A stretch of DNA of 63,185 bases, taken from positions 33,518 to 96,702 of the forward strand of contig NW_019775258.1 in the NCBI RefSeq assembly GCF_001039355.2, read 5' to 3'. Each line of letters begins with the position of its first letter. The stretch's first letter is position 1. This document shows positions 37,186 to 49,816 of the stretch, in pieces. The position numbers were made by a program, and so were the translations under genes. This DNA is from Lingula anatina (taxonomy: Eukaryota > Brachiopoda > Lingulata > Lingulida > Lingulidae). The notes under the pieces are model-generated. The model saw only the letters and a program-made list of their open reading frames with translations. It had not been told where the DNA came from and did no database searches.

Positions 37186-37914
37186 NNNNNNNNNNNNNNN
37201 NNNNNNNNNNNNNNNNNNNNNNNNNNNNNNNNNNNNNNNNNNNNNNNNNNNNNNNNNNNNNNNNNNNNNNNNNNNNNNNNNNNNNNNNNNNNNNNNNNNN
37301 NNNNNNNNNNNNNNNNNNNNNNNNNNNNNNNNNNNNNNNNNNNNNNNNNNNNNNNNNNNNNNNNNNNNNNNNNNNNNNNNNNNNNNNNNNNNNNNNNNNN
37401 NNNNNNNNNNNNNNNNNNNNNNNNNNNNNNNNNNNNNNNNNNNNNNNNNNNNNNNNNNNNNNNNNNNNNNNNNNNNNNNNNNNNNNNNNNNNNNNNNNNN
37501 NNNNNNNNNNNNNNNNNNNNNNNNNNNNNNNNNNNNNNNNNNNNNNNNNNNNNNNNNNNNNNNNNNNNNNNNNNNNNNNNNNNNNNNNNNNNNNNNNNNN
37601 NNNNNNNNNNNNNNNNNNNNNNNNNNNNNNNNNNNNNNNNNNNNNNNNNNNNNNNNNNNNNNNNNNNNNNNNNNNNNNNNNNNNNNNNNNNNNNNNNNNN
37701 NNNNNNNNNNNNNNNNNNNNNNNNNNNNNNNNNNNNNNNNNNNNNNNNNNNNNNNNNNNNNNNNNNNNNNNNNNNNNNNNNNNNNNNNNNNNNNNNNNNN
37801 NNNNNNNNNNNNNNNNNNNNNNNNNNNNNNNNNNNNNNNNNNNNNNNNNNNNNNNNNNNNNNNNNNNNNNNNNNNNNNNNNNNNNNNNNNNNNNNNNNNN
37901 NNNNNNNNNNNNNN
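37186..37914. other. Assembly gap (729 N)
   Basis: A run of N lies inside the satellite array. The two long frames reported across it are meaningless. True array length is unknown. Confidence 1.
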
Positions 37915-38324
37915 TGATAAGCTGATCAGTTGACTGTGACTAATGTAAAGTTTTTTTTTAGGACAATATATTTCGGACAACTATAAAATTACATTGAAAA
38001 GACTGGGAAATTCAATGACTTAAAATAGTTAAACGCTAATAATTTTTTCAAAAATGGTTCAATATTTCTGAAATTTGTGCAAATGATGCTTAACAACAAC
38101 AAAAATCTGTGATAAGCTGATCGGTTGTCTGTGTTGTTTTGTTATGGTAAAGTTAATGGGAAATTGATCATCAGAAGAGTGAGAATTAACTGAAACAAAT
38201 ATTTCAATATTGCAATGTATTATTTACTCTGAGGGATAACAGCAAATGTGATGATTTGAGGTTGTTTGTGTTGGAAGTTGCAAGTTACCTAAACTGTCAT
38301 CTGGAAAACAATATATACCCATAA

Positions 38325-38540
38325 ATGACTTCTCCTTACTACCAATGCCATATGCAGATTTCTCCTTACAATGGGATTCTGGGAGGGGTTGTTGTTATCA
38401 CAATATCTGACAATGTCCTAAATCTTGCCTAATATCGTGTACTGTACACATGGATAAGACATAGTGCTGCTCTTGGTGCTGTCTTTCACTGCCTTCTTTT
38501 TTCATGGTAAGAGTACTCTGGAAAAAGAACAACATAAATG
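38325..38540 (+). pseudogene. Exon-like unit A of satellite, nonsense copy
   Basis: The frame begins ATGACTTCTCC as in the intact units but carries TAA at codon 36 (38430-38432, gcctaatat where others have gccaaatat). The same stop occurs in units B and F, so these share ancestry. Confidence 0.7.
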
Positions 38541-40256
38541 AAAGAACTGAAAATTTACATTGAAAAGACTGGCAAATTCAATGACTTAAAATAGTTAAAC
38601 GCTAATTATTTTGTCAAACATGTTCCAATATTTCTGAAATTTGTACAAATGATGCTTAACAACAATAGAAATCTGTGATAAACTGATCAGTTGACTGTAT
38701 CTAATGAAAAGTGTTTTTAAGATAATATATTTCGGACAACTATAAAATTACATTGAAAAGACTGGGAAATTGCAGGCCTTTAAATAGTTAAACGCTAATA
38801 ATTTTGTCAAAAATGGTCCAATATTTCTGAAATTTGTACAAATTATGCTTAACAACAATAAAAATCTGTGAAAAGCTGATCAGTTGACTGTGACTAATGG
38901 AAAGTTTTTTTTAGGACAATATATTTTGGACAACAAAAAAAATTACATTGAAAAGATTGGGAAATCGCGGGATTAAAATAGTTAAACGTTAATAATTTTT
39001 TCAAAAATGTTCCAATATTCCTGAAATTTGTACAAATGATGCTTAACAACAATAAAAATCTATGATGAGCTGATCAGTTGACTGTGACTAATGAAAAGTG
39101 TTTTTAATGACAATATATTTGGGCAAACTGAAAATTACATTGAAAAGACTAGCAAATTCAATGACTTAAAATAGTTAAACGTTAATAATTTTGTGAAATC
39201 TGGTCCAATATTTCTGAAATTTGTACAAATGATGCTTAACAACAATAGAAATCTGTGATAAGCTGATCAGTTGACTGTATCTAATGAAAAGTGTTTTTAA
39301 GATAATATATTTCGGACAACTATAAAATTACATTGAAAAGACTGGGAAATTCAATGACTTAAAATAGTTAAACGCTAATAATTTTGTCAAATCTAGTCCA
39401 ATTTTTCTGAAATTTGTGCAAATGAAGCTAAATAACAATAAAAATCTGTGATAAGCTGATTAGTTGACTGTATCCAATGAAAAGTTTTTTTTAGGACAAT
39501 ATATTTCGGACAACTAAAAAATTACATTGAAAAGATTGAGAAATCACGGGACTTAAAATAGTTAAATGTTAATAATTTTGTCAAATCTAGTCCAATTTTT
39601 CTGAAATTTGTGCAAATGAAGCTAAATAACAATAAAAATCTGTGATAAGCTGATTAGTTGACTGTATCCAATGAAAAGTTTTTTTAGGACAATATATTTC
39701 GGACAACTAAAAAATTACATTGAAAAGATTGAGAAATTACGGGACATAAAATAGTTAAATGTTAATAATTTTGACAAATCTAGTCCAATTTTTCTGAAAT
39801 TTGTGCAAATGAAGCTAAATAACAATTAAAATCTGTGATAAGCTGATCAGTTGACTGTATCTAATGAAAAGTATTGTCTTCGGATGATATATTTGAGAAA
39901 AGAGAATGTTACACTGAAAATTTACACTGCAAAATTCCATGACTGAAAATAGTTAAACGCTAATAATTTTGTCAAAAATGTTCCAATATTTCTGAAATCT
40001 GTACAAATGATGCTTAACAACAATAAAAATATGTTATAAGCTGATCAGTTGTCTGTGTTGTTTTGTTATGATAAAGTTAATGGGAAATTGATCATCAGAA
40101 GAGTGAGAATTAACCAAAACAAATATTTCAATATTGCAATGTACATACGTATTATTTACTCTGAGAGAAAACAGCAAATGTGATGATTTGAGGTTGTTTG
40201 TGTTGGAAGTTGCAAGTTACCTAAACTGTCATCTGGAAAACAATATATACCCATAA

Positions 40257-40472
40257 ATGACTTCTTCTTACTACCAATGCCATATGCAGATTACTCCTTA
40301 CAATGGAATTCTGGAAGGGGTTGTTGTTATCACAATATCTGACAATGTACTAAATCTTGCCTAATATCGTGTACTGTACACATGGATAAGACAAAGTGCT
40401 GCTCTTGGTGCTGTCTTTCACTGCCTGCTTTTTCATGGTAAGGGTACTCTGGAAAAAGAACCATATAACTGA
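40257..40472 (+). pseudogene. Exon-like unit B, nonsense copy
   Basis: Same TAA at codon 36 (40362-40364) as units A and F. It sits between satellite monomers. Confidence 0.7.
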
Positions 40473-41435
40473 AAGAACTGAAAATTACATTGAAATGACT
40501 CACAAATTCAATGACTTAAAATAGTTAAACGCTAATAATTTTGTCAAAAATGGTCCAATATTTCTGAAATTTGAACAAATGATGTTTAACAACAATAAAA
40601 ATCTGTGATAAGCTGATCAGTTGACTGTGTCTAATGAAAAGTTTTGTTTTAGGACAATATATTTCCGACAACAAAAAAATTACATTGAAAAGATTGGGAA
40701 ATCGCAGGACTTAAAATAGTTAAACATTAATAATTTGGTCAATTCTGGTCCAATTTTTCTGAAGTTTGTGCAAATGAAGCTAAATAACAATAAAAATCTG
40801 TGATAAGCTGATCAGTTGACTTTGACTGATGAAAAGTATTGTCTTCGGATGATATATTTGAGAAAAGAGAATGTTACACTGAATATTAACACTGCAAAAT
40901 TCCATGACTGAAAATAGTTAAATGCTAATAATTTTGTCAAAAATGTTCCAATATTTCTGAAATTTGTACAAATGATGCTTAACAACAATAAAAATCTGTG
41001 ATAAGCTGATTGGTTGTCTGTGTCTTTTTGTAATGGTAAAGTTAATGGGAAATTGATCATCAGAAGAGTGAGAATTAACCGAAACAAATATTTCAATATT
41101 GCAATGTATTATTTACTCTGAGAGAAAACAGCAAATGTGATGATTTGAGGTTGTTTGTGTTGGAAGTTGCAAGTTACCTAAACTGTCATCTGGAAAACAA
41201 TATATACCCATAAATGACTTCTCCTTACAATATATTTTTGACAACTAAAAAATTACATTGATAAGACTGGGAAATTGCAGGCCTTAAAATAGTTAAACGC
41301 TAATAATTTTTTCAAAAATGTTCCAATATTTCTGAAATTTGTACAAATGATGCTTATCAACAATAAAAATCTGTGTTTGTGTTGGAAGTTGCAAGTTACC
41401 AAAACTATCATCTGGAAAACAATATATACCCATAA

Positions 41436-41651
41436 ATGACTTCTCCTTACTACCAATGCCAGATGCAATTTACTCCTTACCATGGGATTCCGGAAGGGGT
41501 TGTTGTTATCACAATATCTGACAATGTCCTAAATCCTGCTAAATATCATGTACTGTACACATGGATAAGACATAGTGCTGCTCTTGGTGCTGTCTTTCAC
41601 TGCCTTCTTTTTCATGGTAAGGGTACTCTGGAAAAAGAACCATATAACTGA
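41436..41651 (+). other. Exon-like unit C, open 71-codon frame
   Basis: The frame is open and includes PEGVVVITISDNVLNPAKY and a hydrophobic AALGAVFHCLLFHG end. The candidate acceptor present in other units (atgcag) is atgcaa here, so splicing in this copy is unlikely. Left of the unit, a satellite monomer is fused to the unit at ctgtgtttgtgttgg, the same junction as in unit E. Confidence 0.5.
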
Positions 41652-42385
41652 AAGAACTGAAAATTACATTGAAATGACTGGCAAATTCAATGACATAAAA
41701 AAGTTAAACATTAATAATTTTGTGAAATCTGGTCTAATATTTCTGAAATTTGTACAAATTATGCTTAACAACAATAAAAATATGTGATAAGCTGATCAGT
41801 TGACTGTGACTAATGTAAAGTGTTTTTTAGGACAATATATTTGGGAAAACTGAAAATTACATTGATAAGACTGGGAAATCGTAGGACTTAAAATAGTTAA
41901 ACGCTAATAATTCTGTCAAAAATGTTCCAATATTTCTGAAATTTGTACAAATGATTTTTAACAACAATAAAAATCTGTGATAAGCTGATCAGTTTACTGT
42001 ATTTAATGAAAAGTGTTTTTAAGGACAATATATTTGGGAAAACTGAAAATTATATTGAAAAGACTGGCAAATTCAATGACTTAAAATAGTTAAACGCTAA
42101 TAACTTTGTCAAAAATGTTCCAATATTTTTGAAATTTGTGCAAATGATGATTACCAATAATAAAAATCTGTGATAAGCTGATCATTTGTCTGTGTCTTTT
42201 TGTAATGGTAAAGTTAATGGGAAATTGATCATCAGAAGAGTGAGAATTAACCGAAACAAATATTTCAATATTGCAATGTATTATTTACTCTGAAAGAAAA
42301 CAGCAAATGTGATGATTTGAGGTTGTTTGTGTAGGAAGTTGCAAGTTACCTAAACTGTCATCTGGAAAACAACATATACCCATAA

Positions 42386-42601
42386 ATGACTTCTCCTTAC
42401 TACCAATGCCAGATGCAGATTACTCCTTACAATGGGATTCTGGAAGGGGTTGTTGTTATCACAACATCTGACAATGTCCTAAATCCTGCCAAATATAGTG
42501 CACTGTACACATGGATAAGACATAGTGCTGCTCTTAGTGATGTCTTTCACTGCCTGCTTTTTCATGGTAAGGGTACTCTGGAAAAAAAACAATATAACTG
42601 A
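42386..42601 (+). other. Exon-like unit D, open 71-codon frame
   Basis: Open frame with potential acceptor (atgcag before att) and donor (catggtaagg). Differences from other units are mostly amino-acid changing, which argues against strong purifying selection. The protein identity is not recognised; the centre is hydrophobic. Confidence 0.5.
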
Positions 42602-42797
42602 AAGAACTGAAAATTTACATTGAAAAGACTGGCAAATTCAATGACTTAAAATAGTTAAACGTTAATAATTTTGTGAAATCTGGTCTAATATTCCTGAAAT
42701 TTGTACAAATGATGCTTATCAACAATAAAAATCTGTGTTTGTGTTGGAAGTTGCAAGTTACCTAAACTGTCATCTGGAAAACAATATATACCCATAA

Positions 42798-43013
42798 ATG
42801 ACTTCTCCTCACTACGAATGCCAGATGCAGATTATTCCTTACAATGGGATTCTGGAAGGGGTTGTTGTTATCACAATATCTGACAATGTCCTAAATCCTG
42901 CCAAATATAGTGCACTGTACACATGGATAAGACAAAGTGCTGCTCTTGGTGCTGTCTTTCACTGCCTGCTTTTTCATGGTAAGGGTACTCTGGAAAAAGA
43001 ACCATATAACTGA
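42798..43013 (+). other. Exon-like unit E, open 71-codon frame
   Basis: Lies only 412 bp from unit D, the closest pair. It shares with unit C the monomer-to-unit fusion junction upstream (near 42735). Confidence 0.5.
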
Positions 43014-43747
43014 AAGAACTGAAAATTACATTGAAAAGACTGGCAAATTCAATGACTTAAAATAGTTAAATGTTAATAATTTTGTCAAATCTGGTCTAAT
43101 GTTTCTGAAATTTGTAGAAATGATGCTTAACAACAATAATAATATGTGATAAGCTGATCAGTTAACTGTGACTAGTGAAAAGTGTTTTTTAAGACAATAT
43201 ATTTGGGAAAACTGAAAATTACATTGATAAGACTGGGAAATTGTAGGACTTAAAATAGTTAAATGTTAATAATTTTGTCAAATCTGGTCTAATGTTTCTG
43301 AAATTTGTACAAATGATGCTTAACAACAATAAAAATATGTGATAAGCTGATCAGTTGACTGTTTTTAATGAAAAGTGTTTTTGAGGACAATATATTTGGG
43401 AAAACTAAAAATTACATCGAAAAGACTGGGAAATTGTAGGACTTAAAATAATTAAACGCCAATAACTTTGTCAAAAATGTTCCAATATTTCTGAAATTTG
43501 TACAAATAATGCTTAACAACAATAAAAATCTGTGATAAGCTGATCGGTTGTCTGTGTCATTTTGTTATGGTAAAGTTAATGTGAAATTGATCATCAGAAG
43601 AGTGAGAATTAACTGAAACAAATATTGCAATATTGCAATGTATTATTTACTCTGAGAGAAAACAGCAAATGTGATGATTTGAGGTTGTTTGTGTTGGAAG
43701 TTGCAAGTTACCTAAACTGTCATCTGGAAAACAATATATACCCATAA

Positions 43748-43963
43748 ATGACTTCTCCTTACTACCAATGCCATATGCAGATTACTCCTTACAATGGGAT
43801 TCTGGGAGGGGTTGTTGTTATCACAATATCTGACAATGTCCTAAATCTTGCCTAATATCGTGTACTGTACACATGGATAAGATATAGTGCTGCTCTTGGT
43901 GCTGTCTTTCACTGCCTTCTTTTTTCATGGTAAGAGTACTCTGGAAAAAGAACAACATAAATG
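43748..43963 (+). pseudogene. Exon-like unit F, nonsense copy
   Basis: TAA at codon 36 (43853-43855). Together with A and B it forms a subtype, also sharing tcttttttcatgg at the end, a 1-bp insertion in A and F. Confidence 0.7.
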
Positions 43964-44030
43964 AAAGAACTGAAAATTTACATTGAAAAGACCGGCAAAT
44001 TCAATGACTTAAAATAGTTAAACGTTAATA

Positions 44031-44418
44031 CATACCACGGGGCTGATATCAAAACAAAAGAATTGCAGGGGCCGATACAATGAATGAGACGGAGTGACTG
44101 CCACGTGCGGAAGATGGGCAGGAAATCGGCCAACTACTCTGAAAACCACTAACGCAAACGAAGATGATTGGACGGTGACCGTAATTAGGCAGTAAACGCG
44201 GGGAAAGTCCATTCTTTGATATCACCCCATGCATGGTGATATCAGCGTGTTCTATTCAAAGTAAGGGGTATTGGGTGGGGAACACGCACGATTTCCCTTT
44301 GTATGTATGACAAATAATGCACTGTTACCCCCTCGCCCGATATCCACGATAGCATGCCTCGCTGGCGCACGGCCTGCTATCGTGATATCGGGCTCGTGGA
44401 CAGTGCATTATTTACTAC
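44031..44418. mobile_element. 388-bp palindromic insertion in a satellite monomer
   Basis: It interrupts a monomer between gttaaacgttaata and ataattttgtgaaatc, with ATA (or TA) on both sides. It contains two nested palindromic modules. In the first, ggggctgatatcaaa faces tttgatatcacccc (44040-44228). In the second, aaataatgcactgt faces acagtgcattattt (about 44310-44414) with an inner cccgatatc/gatatcggg pair. Its GC content is well above the satellite's. This is likely a non-autonomous foldback or MITE. Confidence 0.7.
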
Positions 44419-44910
44419 ATAATTTTGTGAAATCTGGTCTAATATTTCTGAAATTTGTACAATTGATGCTTAACAACAATAGAAATCTGTGATAAGCTGA
44501 TCAGTTGACTGTATCTAATGAAAAGTATTGTCTTCGGATGATATATTTGAGAAAAGAGAATGTTACACTGAAAATTAACACTGCAAAATTCCATGACTGA
44601 AAATAGTTTAACGCTAATAATTTTGTCAAAAATGTTCCAATATTTCTGAAATCTGTACAAATGATGCTTAACAACAATAAAAATATGTTATAAGCTGATC
44701 GGTTGTCTGTGTCTTTTTGTAATGGTAAAGTTAATGGGAAATTGATCATCAAAAGAGTGAGAATTAACCAAAACAAATATTTCAATATTGCAATGTACAT
44801 ACGTATTATTTACTCTGAGAGAAAACAGCAAATGTGATGATTTGAGGTTGTTTGTGTTGGAAGTTGCAAGTTACCTAAACTGTCATCTGGAAAACAATAT
44901 ATACCCATAA

Positions 44911-45126
44911 ATGACTTCTCCTTACTACCAATGCCATATGCAGATTACTCCTTACAATGGGATTCTGGAGGGGGTTGTTGTTATCACAATATCTGACAAC
45001 GTCCTAAATCTTGCCAAATATAGTGCACTGTACACATGGATAAGACATAGTGCTGCTCTTAGTGATGTCTTTCACTGCCTGCTTTTTCATGGTAAGGGTA
45101 CTCTGGAACAAGAACAATATAACTGA
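44911..45126 (+). other. Exon-like unit G, open 71-codon frame
   Basis: Open frame with acceptor-like atgcag and donor-like ggtaag. It carries the LSDVFHC variant shared with unit D. Confidence 0.5.
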
Positions 45127-45469
45127 AAGAACTGAAAATTACATTGAAAAGACTGGCAAATTCAATGACTTAAAATAGTTAAATGTTAATAATTTTGTCA
45201 AATCTTTTTCACTGTTTCTGATATTTGTACAAATTAAGGTTAACAACACTTGTAATCTGTGATAAGCTGATCAGTTGTCTGTGTCTTTTTTCAAGTGTCA
45301 AGTTCATTGGAAATTGATAATCAGAAGAGTGAGAATTAACGAAAACAAATGTTTCAATATTGCAAGGTACTATTTTCTCTCTCAAAAAAAAAAAAAAAAA
45401 TACAGCAAATGTGATTTGGGTTTGTTTGTGTAGGAGGTTGCAAATTACCTATAACTGTCATCTGAAAAA

Positions 45470-45560
45470 TAATATATACCCATAGAACACTTTTCCTTAC
45501 TACCAATGTCAGATGCAGATTACTCCTTACAATGGGTTTCTGGGTTAAATGGACAACGTT
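45470..45560 (+). pseudogene. Exon-like unit H, truncated; right edge of array
   Basis: The start codon is lost (catagaacac) and similarity ends after caatgggtttctgg at about 45543. It marks the decayed right boundary of the satellite, preceded by a poly-A run (45386-45401). Confidence 0.7.
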
Positions 45561-46190
45561 AAAGAATGAACCAATCTAAAATATAGAAAAAGCATATACC
45601 AATGACACAAGATCGAGAGGCATGGTGATCCATGACAGCCAACCTGCTGAGAGTGGGTGGCACCCTATGTTGATTATTGTATCCGAATTGATAAACTGTA
45701 TCATTATTTTATGCTCTTTGTCTGTACATCTGCCTTCTTTGAAAATGCACATATTTATTTTTTGGTTTCTTTGAATTTTGCAATCTTTGAGTCATTTTCT
45801 CCCTGTGTCAGACAGGCAATAATAGTCCTCTACTATCTGTTAAACAGAATTGATCATTTGAATATATATATATATCACGGAGAATAAAGTTGATACACTA
45901 TGGAAAAGTGCTCTTGCCATGGTGATGGACCATTGGGAGCTAGTATCGAAAGACAAGGAACCGAACAAATTAGTCTGTTCTCTCCATTTTAATTTCAAAA
46001 GTTCCTACAGCTGTTTCGGCCCGGAGGGGCACAAACAGATCACAATACAAAATTGCTGACCGGCTGTAATTAAGCAGCATTACAGATTCAAAAATTCACT
46101 AAAATATGTAAAGATCCAGAGAACAATGTGATCTACGTGAGAAGATTTGATAAATGAAATTCATGTTGTTATCTAAAAATCTTGAAAATT
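45561..46190. other. Stretch without recognised feature
   Basis: One 76-codon plus frame (45657-45887) is present but lacks codon character I can support. A short (AT)n lies near 45862. Confidence 0.4.
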
Positions 46191-46192
46191 AT

Positions 46193-46440
46193 TCTGGAGT
46201 CATTATGTTCCATTGTGGCAGTATAGTCCTGTGCCTCCTAGTACAGTGTAGTAGTCTGGAGTCATTGTGTTCCATTGTGGCAGTATAGTCCCGTGCCTCC
46301 TAGTACAGTGTAGTAGTCTGGAGTCATTGCGTTCCATTGTGGCAGTATAGGCCTCTGCCTCCTAGTACAGTGTAGTAGTCTGGAGTCATTGCGTTCCATT
46401 GTGTCAGTATAGTCCCGTGCCTCCTGGTACAGTGTAGTGT
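46193..46440. repeat. 62-bp minisatellite, four units
   Basis: Units starting tctggagtcatt begin at 46193, 46255, 46317 and 46379, each ending cctagtacagtgtagtag. The last unit is slightly shortened. No gene is implied; the minus-strand frame through it follows the repeat. Confidence 0.95.
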
Positions 46441-47384
46441 GGAGTCAGATGATGGACTGGAAAAGATATAAAAAAAGTCGGTGATCTGAGGCTTTTTCCT
46501 TAAGATCCAGAATATTAGAGTAATTTTAGTAGGTTTACTACATGTGTACATCATATCAACTGTGAAGAAATAAATATAAAAACTTATAAAATAACGCGTT
46601 GTTGTAAGTCAAGGCTGAGGAGGAAAAAGGTCTACTTATAAAACAGATACAACATCAGTTCTCCAGTTAATTATCTTACCTTCATAAGCCAATGCAAAAC
46701 TACAGATGAAAAGGGAATGGCAAAACTTGAAGTAACTGACGATGTGCAATCTTGTTAGTTTCCAAAAAGCACTTTGAATCTGCAGCGTCAACGTTCTGAA
46801 GCACATTGTAAAATCTTCACCAGCACATTGCATCGTGATGTGAACAGTGAACAACTGACACAGTCAATACCATATGAGTCCTTCACTTCAAATGTCTCAT
46901 CCTGAACCCACCCATAAAGTTTGCAAAAAGAATGTATAACAGAACCAGCGAAGGAAAATGTCCTGATGGTGACATTCAGTGTGCAGAACGTTTGTTGAAA
47001 ATCCCGGCTTTATTAAGAGTCACCCTTTGCATACTACATAGACTTTTGTTTAGTATAGATGGCGCTATGCAAGATGTGAGACTTTGGATTTGTGATGGAC
47101 TGCAGCCATTATCAGCAACAGGTTCGCCGCCTGCTTTCTAAGAAACTCGTGCAAGGAGGGAGAGGCTTATGGCACTGCAATAGATATTACCAGGGTCCAA
47201 GTATTGATATATACTGTGATATATTGTGATTTGTATTTACCAGAAAGACTCAAGGTCGAGAGCTTCAACTAAGCGTCAATCTGATTGGTTTAAAGTTAAG
47301 GAAACAATACAGGGGTCGTCCAATGAAATTCCTTTATACAATAATTATTCTTATTTATTGTTTTGTAAACAAAGCAAAGAGACA

Positions 47385-49776
47385 ATGTCTACACAGTCAT
47401 TGGTAAGTTTATTTCATATTCAAAACTTAAACCCCGCAGCAAGTTAAATGTAATCCCTCATAGCGCCTTTTTACCGGTACCTGTTCATGATTTTTGCGAT
47501 TAAATAATATCGAATAATATTCTAAATGAATTTCTTGTAAATTTCCTGTCATACAACGTTTTGCTGATCTATCTCAAACTACCAAATTGTTCAACTTATG
47601 ATTTCATTTACCAGCGTGGGTGTCCCGTCTCTTAGGGCAGAGTTTCTCTTGCCCAAGGGCTCAAAAATGTAATGGAAATGCATTAAGCCACAAAATGCAA
47701 GTATTATACTTTTTTTTACAAAAGTATTGATATAAAGTAAAATAATTTTCTTTGAAATTTAAAAAGAAAATTTAAAGTCCGACATATGTAAGTATTTATT
47801 TATACCTTCATTTTTCTAGTGTATTTGATTTATCAGTTATTGTATATATTTATTAACATTTTATTTTTCATTTTAGACATTAACATATCATCAAATTATT
47901 TATTTATTTATTTATTCCTCATTCTTTCAGCCTTACCACCCTGGGTCTGGCTGGACATGGGAGCCTGAACCCTTTAGGAACAGGTGCCTCCAGGTGACCA
48001 CCAAGGACAGCATGGAAGTGACCTGTACTTGGGGAGAACTGGACATGGAAATAAAAGGTGCTTGATCTTATAATTCTATTTGATATAACCAATGTGATTT
48101 TAAGTTGAATTAACCTTTCAATTCTGTCATGTATAACATATGGAAATAAAACTTTATTTGATCTCACAATCCTATAAATAATAACCTATATAAAGAAATG
48201 ATGAAATGGTCCTTTAATTCTGTCAAATACATTTTAGACTATATTTTAATTTATATCACAATTTGTGAATGACAAATAAATGTGACATCTTATTCCAGAG
48301 TTGAACTACATGTACAAGCCTGAAGTCCACACCAGTGGTAAGTGAATTGCATTATATAATTGTATTGCTCTATTCAAGACAATAATTCAGCAGATTTAGC
48401 GATCAGCTTGGTGCATTTTTTAATCTTCTAGCAAGGATTTACGAATAAAATTGTTTATTGACAATAACACCATGACTCCCAGGGTGCGAATCTGCAAGTC
48501 AATTCACAATGAATTTGAAGATCTAGCTAATATACACTAACTCCATGGAATCTCTCACTGGATACAATCTGATTAAAAGACTAACCTTTTGTCTCCAACA
48601 TACATAATCAACAGCTTTTTTTGTATTCTACTCAATGCCATGATGTATTTGATGTGTTAAGTTTAGACAAAACAAATACATGTATTGTGTTTCCTTAGAT
48701 TTGAATTCAGTTCTCATATTTCAGCTGATACCAACATTAGTAACAGTTGTAAAGAATCCTAACACTAAAGATATAGATAAGACTGGAATCTCAGTAAAAT
48801 AATTATGACTTTAATACACACATGAAACATGCACATGTGCGTGCACACATACACACACACACACGCATTAGCACATGCACACACACGAGCACACACATAC
48901 ATGCACACACATGTACATGCACACTATGTTGCACATTATGTCTGGCTTTTGACAGTCTTAAGAAGATACTTTATCTTCTGAAAAATTAATGCTCTTGCTG
49001 TGTAATCATTCCTTAAAATTCAATTCTGTTCTTTCAGGTGACACCAAAGAAGAGAACAATGTAGCAATTGTTAAGACCCTAAGTATTGAGGAGCCAGGTA
49101 AGGCTGGAATCTAAGTAAAATAATTATGAATTTTAATGTACTTATGAAACATGTGTGCACACACCCATACACTAACAACCCACACACATACACCTTCATT
49201 ACACACTGCAAGCATGTTGTTCAAGTAAACTTTGGTCTGTAGCATACTTACGAAGATTATTTATTTTTTAAGCCAATTAAATCTTTGAATGTGTCTTCAA
49301 CAAATTGTAATACTGAATCCTATTTGAACATGCATAGATATGGAATGTTAAGTTTTTAATTGATATCATTTTTTCTTCAGCTGATATCAAAGACACAAAG
49401 AGTGTGTCAGATGCTGAGGGCAGCAAGAAGAGAGGTAAGACAGTAAGGGCAATTTAACAGGAATTCATTTAACACACTTAAAAAGTGTAAGCATACACAG
49501 ATGGACTTTAGGGGGGAGATTCTCACCCACAAACACTGAGTTAAAATTCACTGTTTAGTGATCTAAATCTAAATCTTTCAATGTATCTTTGACTATGTTA
49601 AATAATGTATCAAATCCTTGTTGTGCACATGTATGGGATGTTTAATTTGTTTTCCTGTCTTTCTTCAGTCAATATCAAAGACACAGCAACTGTGACAGAG
49701 GATGTGAAGGAGAGAGGTAAGACAGCAGGGTCAATAGAATAAGGATTTATTTATTACACTGATGGAATGTGATTGT

Positions 49777-49816
<40 letters not shown>

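Larger units (their letters stand above)
36393..45300. repeat. Satellite array, about 193-bp monomers
   Basis: The word tgtgataagctgatcagttg recurs at 36611, 36807 and 37000 (spacings 196 and 193) and continues through the region. Each monomer carries acattgaaaagactgggaaa, tagttaaacgctaataattt and ctgaaatttgtacaaatga segments. Monomers are diverged by substitutions and small indels. Runs of monomers alternate with an exon-like unit of about 0.4 kb, giving a higher-order structure. Recurrent minus-strand ORFs (for example 40812-41096 and 44501-44800) are by-products of the repeat. Confidence 0.92.

Noticed and set aside
37162-37980. Long ORFs of 251 and 268 codons
   Set aside because: They run through the N gap and have no sequence content.
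40812-41096. Minus ORFs in the satellite (also 44501-44800) as a membrane protein
   Set aside because: The hydrophobic frame follows the satellite monomer sequence and breaks in neighbouring monomers.
36393-45300. CRISPR array
   Set aside because: The repeats are about 193 bp, diverged, without spacers of uniform length, and the DNA is clearly eukaryotic.
46324-46554. 76-codon minus ORF
   Set aside because: It is generated by the 62-bp minisatellite.
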